From positions 66,050-130,049 of the forward strand of contig JBFWQA010000006.1 in NCBI GenBank assembly GCA_050249695.1: a stretch of 64,000 bases of DNA, read 5' to 3'. Source of the DNA: JACKJP01 sp050249695 (GTDB lineage Bacteria > Pseudomonadota > Alphaproteobacteria > Rhizobiales > Tepidamorphaceae). Below, piece by piece: positions 8,326 through 16,882 of the stretch. The notes beneath the pieces were generated by a model. The model worked only from the letters and a program-made list of their open reading frames with translations, did not search any database and was not told the DNA's origin. The first letter of the stretch is position 1, and every line of letters begins with the position of its first letter. The translations under genes and the position numbers were made by a program.

Positions 8326-9464
8326 ACGTCGTCGCGGCGGGGCGCCCGCGGAAGGGATCGGACGGCGCGTTTGCCGCGCGGATCCTCGGTCCGGCCGATA
8401 TCCGTTCCATCATTCCGGCCTGGCGGCTGCTCGCGCTGGAGGCGATGGAGCCGAACATTTTCTACGAACCCGATTTCGTGCTCGCCGCCGAAACCGCCTT
8501 CGCCGCGCCGGGGCGGCTGAAATTCCTGACCATCAGCGATGGCGACAGGCTGGCCTTCCTGCTGCCCTTCCGCACTGTCGGCGCGGGGGCGCTGACCCTT
8601 GCCGAGGCCTTCCGCCACCCTTATGCGACGACGACGGCGCCGCTGGTCGCCGCGCGGGATGCGGCGGCGATCCTGCGCTTCTGGCTCGCCGGGGAGGCCG
8701 GTCCTTCGGGCATTAGCGGCTGGCGGCTCGGTGAAATGCCGCAAGGTCCGTTGTGGCACGCCATGGCCGAGGCGGCAGAGGCTGCCGGCGCGGGCGTATC
8801 GATCCTTTCCGGGCACAGGCGGGCGCTGCTCGCCCCTGACGAGCCGGACCGCGATTATCTGGCCGGCGTTCTTTCCGGCAAGGCGAGAAAGGAACTTTCG
8901 CGGCAGGGCCGGCGTCTCGCCGGTCTCGGCGACACCGCCCATCGCGTTCTTGACGCCAACGACGCGATTGCCGGGTGGGAAGACTTCCTGCGGCTCGAGG
9001 CATCGGGTTGGAAAGGCCGCGCGGGGACCGCGATGCTGCTCAACGAGGGGCTCTCGAAATTCGGCCGGCAGGCCATCGGCGCGCTGGCCGCGCGCGATCA
9101 GGTGCGCATCGACCAGCTTCTCGTCTCCGGCGAGGCGGTGGCCGTCACGGTGATGCTGCTCGGCGGCGGCGCGTCCTGGCTCTGGAAGGTCGCCTATGAC
9201 GAAGACTTCGCCAAGCATTCCCCCGCGGTGCAACTGATCGCGGGCATGACGGGGGAACTGGCGGCGAACCGGCCGGGCATCCGACTCGATTCCTGCGCCA
9301 TTCCCGACCATCCGATGATCGACCGGTTGTGGCGCGAGCGGCTCGAGATCCTCGACGTGGCGTTCGGCGTACCGGGAAGACAGGCCGGCTTTGCCGCGAC
9401 GGTCGCACTGGCTCGCGCCGAGAAGGCCGCGCGAGAATTCGCGCGCAAGCTGTTGCGGCGATAG
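8322..9464 (+). CDS. CelD/BcsL-like GNAT-fold acyltransferase
   Basis: A 380-residue cytoplasmic protein resembling the GNAT/CelD (FemAB-like) acyltransferases that often accompany exopolysaccharide genes. It shows the N-terminal WRLLALEAMEPNIFYEPDF pattern, a central ARKELSRQGRRLA block, and the second-domain stretch EDFLRLEASGWKGRAGTA followed by SGEAVAVTVMLLGGGASWLWKVAYDEDFAKHSPA, which is typical of this fold. The ATG overlaps the flippase stop (ATGA), so the two products are probably made together. A likely role is acyl or aminoacyl decoration of the glycan handled by the flippase, but the substrate is an inference from neighbourhood alone. Confidence 0.8.
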   Translation: MNVVAAGRPRKGSDGAFAARILGPADIRSIIPAWRLLALEAMEPNIFYEPDFVLAAETAFAAPGRLKFLTISDGDRLAFLLPFRTVGAGALTLAEAFRHPYATTTAPLVAARDAAAILRFWLAGEAGPSGISGWRLGEMPQGPLWHAMAEAAEAAGAGVSILSGHRRALLAPDEPDRDYLAGVLSGKARKELSRQGRRLAGLGDTAHRVLDANDAIAGWEDFLRLEASGWKGRAGTAMLLNEGLSKFGRQAIGALAARDQVRIDQLLVSGEAVAVTVMLLGGGASWLWKVAYDEDFAKHSPAVQLIAGMTGELAANRPGIRLDSCAIPDHPMIDRLWRERLEILDVAFGVPGRQAGFAATVALARAEKAAREFARKLLRR

Positions 9465-9483
9465 GCGCGCACAGGCGCGCATC

Positions 9484-9993
9484 TCACGGCTTGGCGAGGA
9501 TCAGCACCCAGTAGACGCGGTATTTCGTGCCCGGAACATTGACCGCGGCGATGCCCATCGTGGCGGCGCCGGGCATCAGCATCGTCTCGCGATGCTGTCT
9601 GGATTCACGCCAGCCGGAGAAGGCCTCGGCGAAGGTATGATAGCCGGCGCTGACGTTTTCGCGCGCAACCGCGCCCTCATAGCCGTTGCCGGCAAGGCGC
9701 TGCTTCAGCTTGCCGTCGGGCTTGATCGCCTCGCCGCGTTTGGCGGCGTCGGCAAGGTCTCTGGCATAGGCCTCCGCAAGTGCGTTGAGACGCTCGTCGA
9801 GCGCGACGGGGGTCAATCCGTTATTGGCGCGAAACAGATTGATCGTCTGGCTGGCATCCACCCGGTCAAGGCTGGAGCCGCCGCGCGACAGGTCGGTATA
9901 GAAGGCGGGCCGGGAGGGCGGTTCCTCGGCGCAGGCCGCAAGGCCGCCGGCGAGAACGGCCGCGGCAATAACGTGTCGAAGACGTGGAATCAT
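9484..9993 (-). CDS. CAP-domain (SCP/PR1-like) lipoprotein
   Basis: A 169-residue secreted protein. The signal peptide ends in a lipobox, LAAC, near residues 18-21, so the mature protein is probably lipid-anchored in the envelope. The CAP fold is supported by the LFRANNGLTPVALDERLNALAEAYARDLA stretch (split here: helix 1 then the ALAEAYARDLA helix), by the SAGYHTFAEAFSGWRESRQHRETML region and by the terminal KYRVYWVLILAKP strand. The start ATG overlaps the stop of the mechanosensitive channel gene as ATGA. Bacterial CAP proteins have no single known function; an envelope or peptidoglycan-related role is likely. Confidence 0.88.
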   Translation of the reverse strand: MIPRLRHVIAAAVLAGGLAACAEEPPSRPAFYTDLSRGGSSLDRVDASQTINLFRANNGLTPVALDERLNALAEAYARDLADAAKRGEAIKPDGKLKQRLAGNGYEGAVARENVSAGYHTFAEAFSGWRESRQHRETMLMPGAATMGIAAVNVPGTKYRVYWVLILAKP

Positions 9994-12503
9994 GCTTTGC
10001 CGCTTTTCTCTTTGTGCTGACCGAGGCCGGCCAGGAGCGTCTCAAGTCCGTCGCTCGGACGGATATTGAGGTCGCGCTGGGGAAACGGAATCTCGATACC
10101 AGCGTCCTTTAGATTGCGAAAGATGGTGAAGTTAAGGTCGCTGCGGGCAAGCAGGATTTTCTCGATGTCGCGCAGATAGGTATAGAGCGCGAAGTTGAGC
10201 GAACTCTCACCGAACTCCATGAAAACGACGAACGGTGCCGGCTGCTGCATGATGTCGGGGTGGTTCTGGGCGGCGGAGAGCAGGATCTCACGCACTTTTT
10301 CCGGATCGGCGGCGTAACCGACTCCGTAATGCAGGACCAGCCGGCCGATCCGGTTGTCGTGCATCATATTGGTGACGGTACCCGAAATCAGGTCGGAATT
10401 GGGTACGATCACCGTCGCCCGGTCGAAGGTTGTGAGTTCGGTCGCGCGGATCGAAATGCGGCGGACATTCCCCTCGGCGGCGCCGACCTTGATCCAGTCA
10501 CCTTCCTTGATCGGCCTCTCGGCAAGGAGGATGAGGCCGGAGACGAAATTGTTCACGACGGACTGCAGGCCGAAGCCGATGCCGACCGAAAGCGCGCCGG
10601 CGACGATGGCCAGATTTGCCAGGTCAAGGCCGATATAGGTGATCGCAAAGGCGGCGGAGAGAATGACGCCGACATAGCCGAGGGCGGTCCCGATGGAGTT
10701 TCGCAGGCCGATGTCGAGCCTGGTGTGCGGCATGTAGCTGGTACGCAGCCAGTGCTGAAAGGCGCGCGTGGCGGCAAAGCCGAGCAGGAACAGCAGCAGG
10801 GCGCTGAATATCGCCGACAGTGAAATGGTGATGCCGCCGACGCGAAAGCCGAAGAAGATCTGGTCGATCCAGCCCTCCCACTGCCGTGTGTCGAAACCCC
10901 AGGGCAGCAACAGTAGGATTCCAGCCAGCACGATCAGCGCGAAGCGAATGAGGCCGCTCGCCAGAATGGCGAACTGCTTGATCGAACCGCGTTCGATGCC
11001 GACGGCCCGCGCGAGCGCGCTGCGTTGATGATCGTCGGCTTTCAGATAGGCGTCGGTCAGTTCATCGGTCAGCGCGATCGTGAGGGCGAGCAGTGCAATA
11101 ACGATCCCTGCAAATACGATCTGGGCGGAGAGAAAAGCTGCGAGCGCGACATAACCGGTGACGGCGGCTGCCGCGACGATGGCCAGGCTCAGCCATACAA
11201 GGCCCCGCAGCCAGCGCCAGTATCGCTCGTTCTGCGTCATGACATGCGCTTCTTCGGTCGAGCTTCTGGCCTGTGCGATGTGGGCAAGGCCAAGCCCAAG
11301 CACGATCGAGATGACGAGCGAGAAGAGCGCGCTGGTGAGGACGGAAAGCTCCAGCGGCGTCGCCGTCAGATCGAACAGACGCATCATCAGATAACGGACG
11401 ATAACCAGCAGGACGGCGAGATCCACGGTAAACTCGGTGGCCCGCGTCGCCGCTTCAGGCAGATCGACCAGGCGCCACTGAGGTTTGCCCGGCGCGAGGA
11501 TGGTGCGCGCGAAGGCGTCGACGAAGACCAGCATCGAGATGCCGACCAGAACCGTCCTGAAGAAAGCATCGAGCCGCTGCGGCACAAGACCGGTCGAGAG
11601 CAGGCCGGTGCCGATGACATGGATGACGGCGGCGGGAATGACGCCGAGGACGACAATACGCCATGCGGCGGTGCTGACGCGCGCGAAGCGGGTCGGTTCC
11701 TCGATGTCGTGGGGACGGCGCGTGAAGCGGCGCAGGAATATCCGCGACAGGATGATGGCGAGGATGCCGATGACAAGCGCGGCGAAAGCCGGCAGCAAAG
11801 AGGCCGCCGACATTGCCGGTGCAGCGGCGATGGCGTCGCCGGCGATAATGCGGGCAGAACGCCAAGTGCGGGGCAGGGCGGCGACCGCGTCCTCCCAAAG
11901 CCTTGGCGCGAACAGGCTGGGCTGCTTTGCCGTCAGGCTTCCCGTGAAGGAGGCGCGGCGGATTTCGGCGATGCGCGAGTGAAGCTGCTCGGCCTGTACG
12001 ACGACGAGCCGCGCCTTGCGCGCGAGCGCCTGCAACTGGGAAACCGTGTCGTTCAAGGTCGCCGCCTCGCCGGTGAGCGCTGCGGTGTCCTTGCCTTGCG
12101 CATCCTGGGTCTGCGGCGCGATTTCCCGAAGCCGGGCCTCAAGGGTCTTCAGCCGCTCGTCGAGCCGGTTGGCCATGTCAAGCGCGGCGGCGCGTATGGG
12201 CTCGATCTCCTTTTCGAGCGTTGCCAGTTGCTGCTCGCTCACGCCATCGCGTGCCAGTCCGATCTCGATCTGATCGAGCGTGAGCTTCCAACTGTCCAGC
12301 TGTCCCGAAACACCGGGCTCTATCGCCTGAACCATTGACGGTTGGGATTGCGGAGCCTGAGGCGACCGTGGCGGTGACGCCGGGCTGGAGGCGGCAGGGG
12401 TCTCCGCCGGCGTCGTCTGCTGCGCCAGCGCCGGTATCGGACCGGCCAGAAACGCCAGCAACAGCAGGAGTGCGGTGCGGGGCGGAAATCCAGGCAGTTT
12501 CAT
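9990..12503 (-). CDS. Large MscS-family mechanosensitive channel with DUF3772-type periplasmic domain
   Basis: An 837-residue inner-membrane protein expected to gate ion flow under membrane tension. A cleavable signal sequence (AGPIPALAQQ near residue 25) leads into a periplasmic coiled-coil domain of about 220 residues of the DUF3772 type, then about ten hydrophobic segments. The MscS core near residues 640-720 has the pore-helix pattern ALSVGIGFGLQSVVNNFVSG and the beta domain ERPIKEGDWIKVG, with IVPNSDLISGTVTN following. An upstream extension in frame to 12761 is basic and lacks a signal, so ATG 12501-12503 is chosen. The CAP lipoprotein gene overlaps its stop, pointing to a shared envelope role. 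Confidence 0.92.
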   Translation of the reverse strand: MKLPGFPPRTALLLLLAFLAGPIPALAQQTTPAETPAASSPASPPRSPQAPQSQPSMVQAIEPGVSGQLDSWKLTLDQIEIGLARDGVSEQQLATLEKEIEPIRAAALDMANRLDERLKTLEARLREIAPQTQDAQGKDTAALTGEAATLNDTVSQLQALARKARLVVVQAEQLHSRIAEIRRASFTGSLTAKQPSLFAPRLWEDAVAALPRTWRSARIIAGDAIAAAPAMSAASLLPAFAALVIGILAIILSRIFLRRFTRRPHDIEEPTRFARVSTAAWRIVVLGVIPAAVIHVIGTGLLSTGLVPQRLDAFFRTVLVGISMLVFVDAFARTILAPGKPQWRLVDLPEAATRATEFTVDLAVLLVIVRYLMMRLFDLTATPLELSVLTSALFSLVISIVLGLGLAHIAQARSSTEEAHVMTQNERYWRWLRGLVWLSLAIVAAAAVTGYVALAAFLSAQIVFAGIVIALLALTIALTDELTDAYLKADDHQRSALARAVGIERGSIKQFAILASGLIRFALIVLAGILLLLPWGFDTRQWEGWIDQIFFGFRVGGITISLSAIFSALLLFLLGFAATRAFQHWLRTSYMPHTRLDIGLRNSIGTALGYVGVILSAAFAITYIGLDLANLAIVAGALSVGIGFGLQSVVNNFVSGLILLAERPIKEGDWIKVGAAEGNVRRISIRATELTTFDRATVIVPNSDLISGTVTNMMHDNRIGRLVLHYGVGYAADPEKVREILLSAAQNHPDIMQQPAPFVVFMEFGESSLNFALYTYLRDIEKILLARSDLNFTIFRNLKDAGIEIPFPQRDLNIRPSDGLETLLAGLGQHKEKSGKA

Positions 12504-12637
12504 AGAGGAATCGCCGCTCCTTGTCTGGTTTCGCCGGGCGCTGCGACCATAGCCCGGGTGGCGGCGAATTTCGAGATGTCCACCGAGGCCGCGCCGCGCC
12601 GCCTTTCGGGGCCGGAGGGAAGGATTCGGGGCTGAGT

Positions 12638-13429
12638 CTATTGCGCGGGCGCCGCGCGCAACAATCCGACGGTCGTGTCGATTCCCGATTTCAGCGCCTG
12701 ATCGAAGGTGACGCCGCGCAATCGCCAAAGCGTCTCCTGTCCGGCGTGACGCAAGGTCCATTCCATCGTCCAGTACCCGTCGCCGCCCGGTATGAGCGTG
12801 CCGAGAAGATGGGCTGCCGCTTCCGGCGGCGAGGCGCGGAAGACCGCCGGCCGGCGGCCCGCCACATCCTCATAGGTGATGGCCGACTGCCCCTCGGCCG
12901 GCAGACGGATCGGCAGGCCGCGCCGCGCCGCGCTCTCCGTCAGGACGGCGCGCTGCCCATAGCCTGCCGAACCGCCGCTGCCGAGGACGTAGTTGCCGTT
13001 TGCCGCCCCGATACCGAGCCAGACGGCGACGACCGGACGGTCTTCGCTCCAGCGCCGATAGCCAAGCGTGGCGATCGCCGCGTCGAGCCTTTCGGTATCG
13101 AAGGTGACGGTGAGGATATGCGGTCTTTCCCGAGTACCCTGTTCGTCGTGAACGGGAATGCCCTTCATGCGGTCTTCATAAGTATAGGATGCGACAAGCT
13201 CGGGGGCGCGGGCGAGCAGGCCCTCCAGTCTGGTGTCCCGTTCGAGCGCCGTATCGCCCGTGATCTTGACGGCAACGTCGGCAAGGGCGGCGCGAAATCC
13301 ACGGCTGCGTTCGGGCTCTTCTGTCCCTGTCACGAGCGCCTTTGCCTGATAGAGATCGGCGACAATTTCCGCCGCCGCCCGCACGGGCATCAGCAAAACG
13401 AGAACAAGCGCGATCGTCCTGTAGAGCAT
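12638..13429 (-). CDS. DUF2066 domain-containing protein
   Basis: A 263-residue exported protein: a signal sequence ending in VRAAAE near residue 20, then the DUF2066 pattern with ADLYQAKALVTGTEEPERSRGF, ALADVAVKITGD and later FDTERLDAAIATLGYRRWSEDRP. Proteins of this family are periplasmic or outer-membrane associated in proteobacteria and have no defined biochemical role known to me. The gene stands 134 bases upstream of the MscS gene on the same strand and could share its transcript. Confidence 0.85.
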   Translation of the reverse strand: MLYRTIALVLVLLMPVRAAAEIVADLYQAKALVTGTEEPERSRGFRAALADVAVKITGDTALERDTRLEGLLARAPELVASYTYEDRMKGIPVHDEQGTRERPHILTVTFDTERLDAAIATLGYRRWSEDRPVVAVWLGIGAANGNYVLGSGGSAGYGQRAVLTESAARRGLPIRLPAEGQSAITYEDVAGRRPAVFRASPPEAAAHLLGTLIPGGDGYWTMEWTLRHAGQETLWRLRGVTFDQALKSGIDTTVGLLRAAPAQ

Positions 13430-13517
13430 CGGTGTCGTCCGGGCCCTTGTTCAAGGGGAAGGTTCAATGCTTCCGCAACGGGTCAGGAATCGGTTCGGTT
13501 GCCCGATATTCAACCGG

Positions 13518-14222
13518 TCATTGCGGCATCCGCAAGGTGACCCGGGCGGCCTGTCTGATGCACAGTGCGGCCAGAACGCTCGCGGCCGCCATTTCGCCGG
13601 CATCCTCCACGACTCCGGCCGCCGCCGTTACACTCCCGATGCCGAGACTGCGGATCTGGATGTGCAGCATGTCGACGAAGACGCCGAAGAAGACAAGAAC
13701 CGCGACCCATTTGAGCTGAAGACGCGAGAAGGCCTTTGACTCTTCCCGGTCTGAACCCGCCGCCAGATAGGTGATGGCCATCGCGCCGAACACGACGACG
13801 CCGGCGCCGGCGCTGGCGGCAAGTTCGCCAAAATCGCGCGCGCGAAGCCAGAAGGCGGGAGCGAGCTTCAGTGCCGTCACCAGGGCGGCGCCGAGACGCT
13901 CGTGGATCTGAAAAGAATCGTCCAGGAGGAAGTAGGCAAAAAGCAGCGACCAGACCATATAGAGCGAGCTGCGATCGCGGACGGAGGAATACGCGCACGC
14001 CAGCAGGCTCGCTGTCCATTTTCCGTACATGAAGAATTCGGGGATGCTGCGATCCCTCTCGATATTCAGCCAGTGGTGCAGTGGCCGGTGCAGATCGAGC
14101 GCGGCGAGCAATATATGGGCCAGGACGAAGGCCAGATCGACGAGAAGCAGCAGCGAAAGCAGCGAGACCCAGCTTATGCCCGCCATCCTGTCGGACCAGA
14201 GGCGGTCCTGCAATGCAACCAT
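13518..14222 (-). CDS. Unrecognised polytopic membrane protein
   Basis: I do not recognise this 234-residue protein. It has about five or six hydrophobic segments: residues 14-42, 66-82, 88-104, 135-155, 170-190 and 205-222. Charged residues sit at or in these segments in a patterned way: FLLDDSFQIHERLG, FVDMLHIQI and VVEDAGEMAAAS. Such acidic/His motifs in a membrane protein could bind a metal or a lipid head group, but this is speculation. No signal peptide beyond TM1. It is transcribed away from the tRNA gene and toward the DUF2066 gene with an 88-base gap. Base composition matches its neighbours. Confidence 0.7.
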   Translation of the reverse strand: MVALQDRLWSDRMAGISWVSLLSLLLLVDLAFVLAHILLAALDLHRPLHHWLNIERDRSIPEFFMYGKWTASLLACAYSSVRDRSSLYMVWSLLFAYFLLDDSFQIHERLGAALVTALKLAPAFWLRARDFGELAASAGAGVVVFGAMAITYLAAGSDREESKAFSRLQLKWVAVLVFFGVFVDMLHIQIRSLGIGSVTAAAGVVEDAGEMAAASVLAALCIRQAARVTLRMPQ

Positions 14223-14284
14223 GATACGCTGCGCCCCAGCCCAGAGCCTACTCGATCCGCTCCGGAACGGACCCCCGCGGCGGC

Positions 14285-14361
14285 TGGTGACCCCGACAGG
14301 ATTCGAACCTGTGACCCCCAGATTAGGAATCTGGTGCTCTATCCTGCTGAGCTACGGGGCC
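14285..14361 (-). tRNA. tRNA-Arg (anticodon CCU)
   Basis: The minus strand folds as a complete cloverleaf. The acceptor stem pairs GGCCCCG with CGGGGTC (one G-U pair), the D arm has AGCTCAGCAGGATAGAGC, the anticodon stem-loop reads AGATTCCTAATCT with CCT as anticodon, and the T arm contains GGTTCGAATCC. The discriminator is A (14288) and CCA follows in the DNA at 14285-14287. This isoacceptor reads AGG, a rare codon in GC-rich alphaproteobacteria. tRNA genes are common integration sites, but no integrase or direct repeat is beside it. Confidence 0.96.
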
Positions 14362-14539
14362 GCCGCCGCGACGACTGGTAGCACAATGCGGCGGCGTTTG
14401 CGAAGATGCGCGTCGACGGTGTAGAAGATGCGCCTCCTGCCACGATTCCAGCGCGACCGATTGCAATGCCCAACACCCATGCCAGGCCGAAGACGGACGG
14501 CACCCCCGCCAGATTCCGGCCCCGTTGCGGGCGGCGCTG

Positions 14540-15364
14540 ATGACGGCTTCCGTCAGCCGCATCGAGAGGTTTGGTCAGGCCGCCCGTGGCGTCGCCGCCC
14601 GGATCTGGCCGTGGCCCTGCGTTGCCGGTCCCGATGAACTGAAGCGTGGCGGCAGCGGGGAAGTCGTTTGCGTCATTGATGGCGACACAGTCGAACTTTC
14701 CGACAGCACCATGGTCCGCCTCGTCGGCATCCAGGCGCCTAAACTGCCGCTCGGGCGTCCGGGCTTCAAGGCCTGGCCGCATGCCGAGGAGGCACGCATC
14801 GCGCTGGAGCAGCTCTGCCTCGGCCGCCGGGTCGGCATGCGTTTCGGCGGGCGGCGCGTCGATTTCAACGGCCGGCGTCTGGCGCATCTTTTCGTCGAGC
14901 GAGACGAGGAAACAGTCTGGCTTCAGCGCTCGATGATTGCAGAGGGGCACGCCCGGGTCTATTCATTCGACGACAACCGCTCCTGCGTGCGCGACCTCCT
15001 GAGGGAGGAAGCCTTGGCGCGGCAGCGCGGCAAGGGCCTGTGGCAGCTGACAAGCTACGGGCTGCTCGATGCCCGCGATGCACGCCAGATCGCAGGCAAA
15101 CGCGGCGAATACCACATCGTGGAAGGAACGGTTCGCGGAAGCAAATCGGCCCGGCGCCGTGTTTTCATCGATTTTGGGACCGATTGGCGCCATGATTTCA
15201 CAGCAGTCTTGCCGTCATCGGCCCTCAGGCGGTTCGACTGGGAACGTTTTGCTCCTCACGAACTTGTGGGGCAGCGGGTTCGCATTCGCGGCTGGATCGG
15301 ACTGAAAAATGGCCCATATATCGACGTGACGCATCCGGAGCAGATCGAACGTGTCACCGGCTAG
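14540..15364 (+). CDS. Thermonuclease-like (SNase/TNase domain) protein
   Basis: A 274-residue protein with a staphylococcal-nuclease fold. The first strands carry VVCVIDGDTVELSDSTMVRL near residues 42-61, including the Asp/Thr pair of the Ca-binding site, followed by VGIQAPKL where nucleases have GIDAPE. The catalytic-type RRLAHLFV and QRSMIAEGHARVY blocks follow. The usual catalytic Glu of the APE motif is replaced by Lys-Leu (APKL), so nuclease activity is doubtful. The C-terminal 90 residues add a second beta-rich part ending in an OB-like RVRIRGWIGLKNGPYIDVTHPEQIE. TTG at 14525 is another possible start. The stop overlaps the next gene start by 14 bases. Confidence 0.82.
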   Translation: MTASVSRIERFGQAARGVAARIWPWPCVAGPDELKRGGSGEVVCVIDGDTVELSDSTMVRLVGIQAPKLPLGRPGFKAWPHAEEARIALEQLCLGRRVGMRFGGRRVDFNGRRLAHLFVERDEETVWLQRSMIAEGHARVYSFDDNRSCVRDLLREEALARQRGKGLWQLTSYGLLDARDARQIAGKRGEYHIVEGTVRGSKSARRRVFIDFGTDWRHDFTAVLPSSALRRFDWERFAPHELVGQRVRIRGWIGLKNGPYIDVTHPEQIERVTG

Positions 15365-16817
15365 TTCTGGCATAGCCCGACGGGGGATCGGGCCTGTTTT
15401 TCGTGCGCTGGCGGCGGGCCTTGCCCTGCTGGCGGCGGGCGCGTGCGCCACGACGCTCCCCGACGGGACCGTCGCGCTCTCGCCCATTCCCGCCTCCGAC
15501 AAGCAAATCGGCGAGCGGGAGCATCCGCGCGTGGTCGCGGCCTATGGCGGGGTCTACGAGGCGCCGCGCATGCAGGCCTATCTGGAGAAAGTCGTCTCCA
15601 AACTCGCCGCGCAGACAGGCACGGATCTCGAATACCGGATCACGATTTTGAATTCGCCCTCGCTCAATGCCTTCTCGCTGCCCGGCGGATATCTCTATGT
15701 CACGCGCGGCCTGCTCGCCCTGGCGAACGATGACGCGGAAGTCGCCACCGTACTCAGCCACGAGATGGCGCATGTCGTCCGGCGGCACGCCATCTCGCGC
15801 GAGGAACAGGCAAATGCCGCCGCCACGGTCAGCCGCGTCATTTCCGATGTCGTCAGCGATCCGGCCGCCGGGGCCCAGGCGCTGGCGTTGACGCAACGGG
15901 GACTTGCCCAGTTCTCGCGCGTACAGGAACAGGAGGCCGACCTGCTGGGCATTCACATCGCGGCCGAGGCCGGTTTCGATCCTAGTGCCGCAGCGCGATT
16001 TCTGTCCTCGCTGGAGCGGCAGACATCATTGCACTCCCAGGTGCTCAACCAGCAGTATGATTCAGGCCGGGTGGATCTGTTTGCCTCGCATCCGGCGACC
16101 CCGCAGCGCATAGCGGCGGCACAGGCCGCGGCGACCGCGGAAAGGCAGCGCGGCAACCGGGAGCGGGACGCGTATCTCGCGGCGCTCAGCGGCACGCTCT
16201 ATGGGGACGACCCGAAAGAGGGATATGTGCGCGACCGCACGTTTATCCACCCCGTTCTCGGATTGACGTTCACGCTGCCGGAAGGGTTCGGCCTCGAGAA
16301 TACGCCGAGAGCCGTGGTCGGCATCGATTCGGCGGGCGACATCATCCGCTTCGACGGCATCACTCTGCCTCGCGAGACTTCTCTGGCCGATCACCTCGCG
16401 CGCGGCACCGTGCGTTCGGGCACGGTGGGCCCTGTCAGCGAGGTGGAGATCAACGGCTTTCCCGTCGCCATCGCCGACATCGCTGCCGGCGAATGGGTGT
16501 TTCGCGTGGCCCTGATCAGGGCGCGCGGCAATGACGTCTACCGGTTCATCATGGCGGTGAGCGAAATGACGCCCGAACGTTCGGTGACCTTCGAAGAGGC
16601 GATCCGTTCATTCCGTTTCATCACGCCGGCCGAGGCCGCGCTGGCGCGACCGCTGAGGCTCGCGGTCGTGGAGGTGAAACGCGGCGATACCGTCGCCTCG
16701 CTCGCCGCGCGCATGGCCTTTCGCGACAACAAGCAGGAACGCTTCATGGTCCTCAACGGGCTGACCGCCGGCGCCGAGCTACGGCCGGGCGCGCAGGTCA
16801 AGCTGATCGTCGAATAA
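15351..16817 (+). CDS. M48-family zinc metalloprotease lipoprotein (BepA/LoiP-like) with C-terminal LysM-like module
   Basis: A 488-residue envelope protease. The signal peptide ends in LAAGAC (cysteine near residue 33), a lipobox. The M48 zinc motif HEMAH is at residues 137-141 and the third ligand is the Glu of EQEADLLGIHIA near residue 195. The next part is a DUF-like beta domain, and the last 50 residues (VEVKRGDTVASLAARM to GAQVKLIVE) look like a LysM or LysM-like cell-wall module. BepA-type proteases degrade misassembled outer-membrane proteins; the same role is likely but not shown. It starts with GTG within the end of the thermonuclease-like gene. Confidence 0.9.
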   Translation: MSPASSGIARRGIGPVFRALAAGLALLAAGACATTLPDGTVALSPIPASDKQIGEREHPRVVAAYGGVYEAPRMQAYLEKVVSKLAAQTGTDLEYRITILNSPSLNAFSLPGGYLYVTRGLLALANDDAEVATVLSHEMAHVVRRHAISREEQANAAATVSRVISDVVSDPAAGAQALALTQRGLAQFSRVQEQEADLLGIHIAAEAGFDPSAAARFLSSLERQTSLHSQVLNQQYDSGRVDLFASHPATPQRIAAAQAAATAERQRGNRERDAYLAALSGTLYGDDPKEGYVRDRTFIHPVLGLTFTLPEGFGLENTPRAVVGIDSAGDIIRFDGITLPRETSLADHLARGTVRSGTVGPVSEVEINGFPVAIADIAAGEWVFRVALIRARGNDVYRFIMAVSEMTPERSVTFEEAIRSFRFITPAEAALARPLRLAVVEVKRGDTVASLAARMAFRDNKQERFMVLNGLTAGAELRPGAQVKLIVE

Positions 16818-16826
16818 GCGGGCAAG

Positions 16827-16855
16827 AAAAAGCCCGGCGCAAGGGCCGGGCTTTT
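16827..16855. terminator. Bidirectional intrinsic terminator between M48 protease and carD
   Basis: An 8-bp stem (AGCCCGGC at 16831-16838 pairing with GCCGGGCT at 16845-16852) sits between an A run on the left and a T run on the right, so it can terminate both converging transcripts. It lies ten bases past the protease stop and 28 bases past the carD stop. Confidence 0.85.
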
Positions 16856-16882
16856 CCCAAAGTATGGTTTCCGCGTTGCCGC

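Noticed and set aside
11025..12338. A 437-residue plus-strand open frame
   Set aside because: It is antisense to the large MscS gene, very charged and of low complexity, with no family signature or ribosome-binding site.
14285..14361. Integrative element at the tRNA-Arg gene
   Set aside because: There is no integrase, no duplicated tRNA 3' end nearby and no shift in base composition; the adjoining genes look like core genes.
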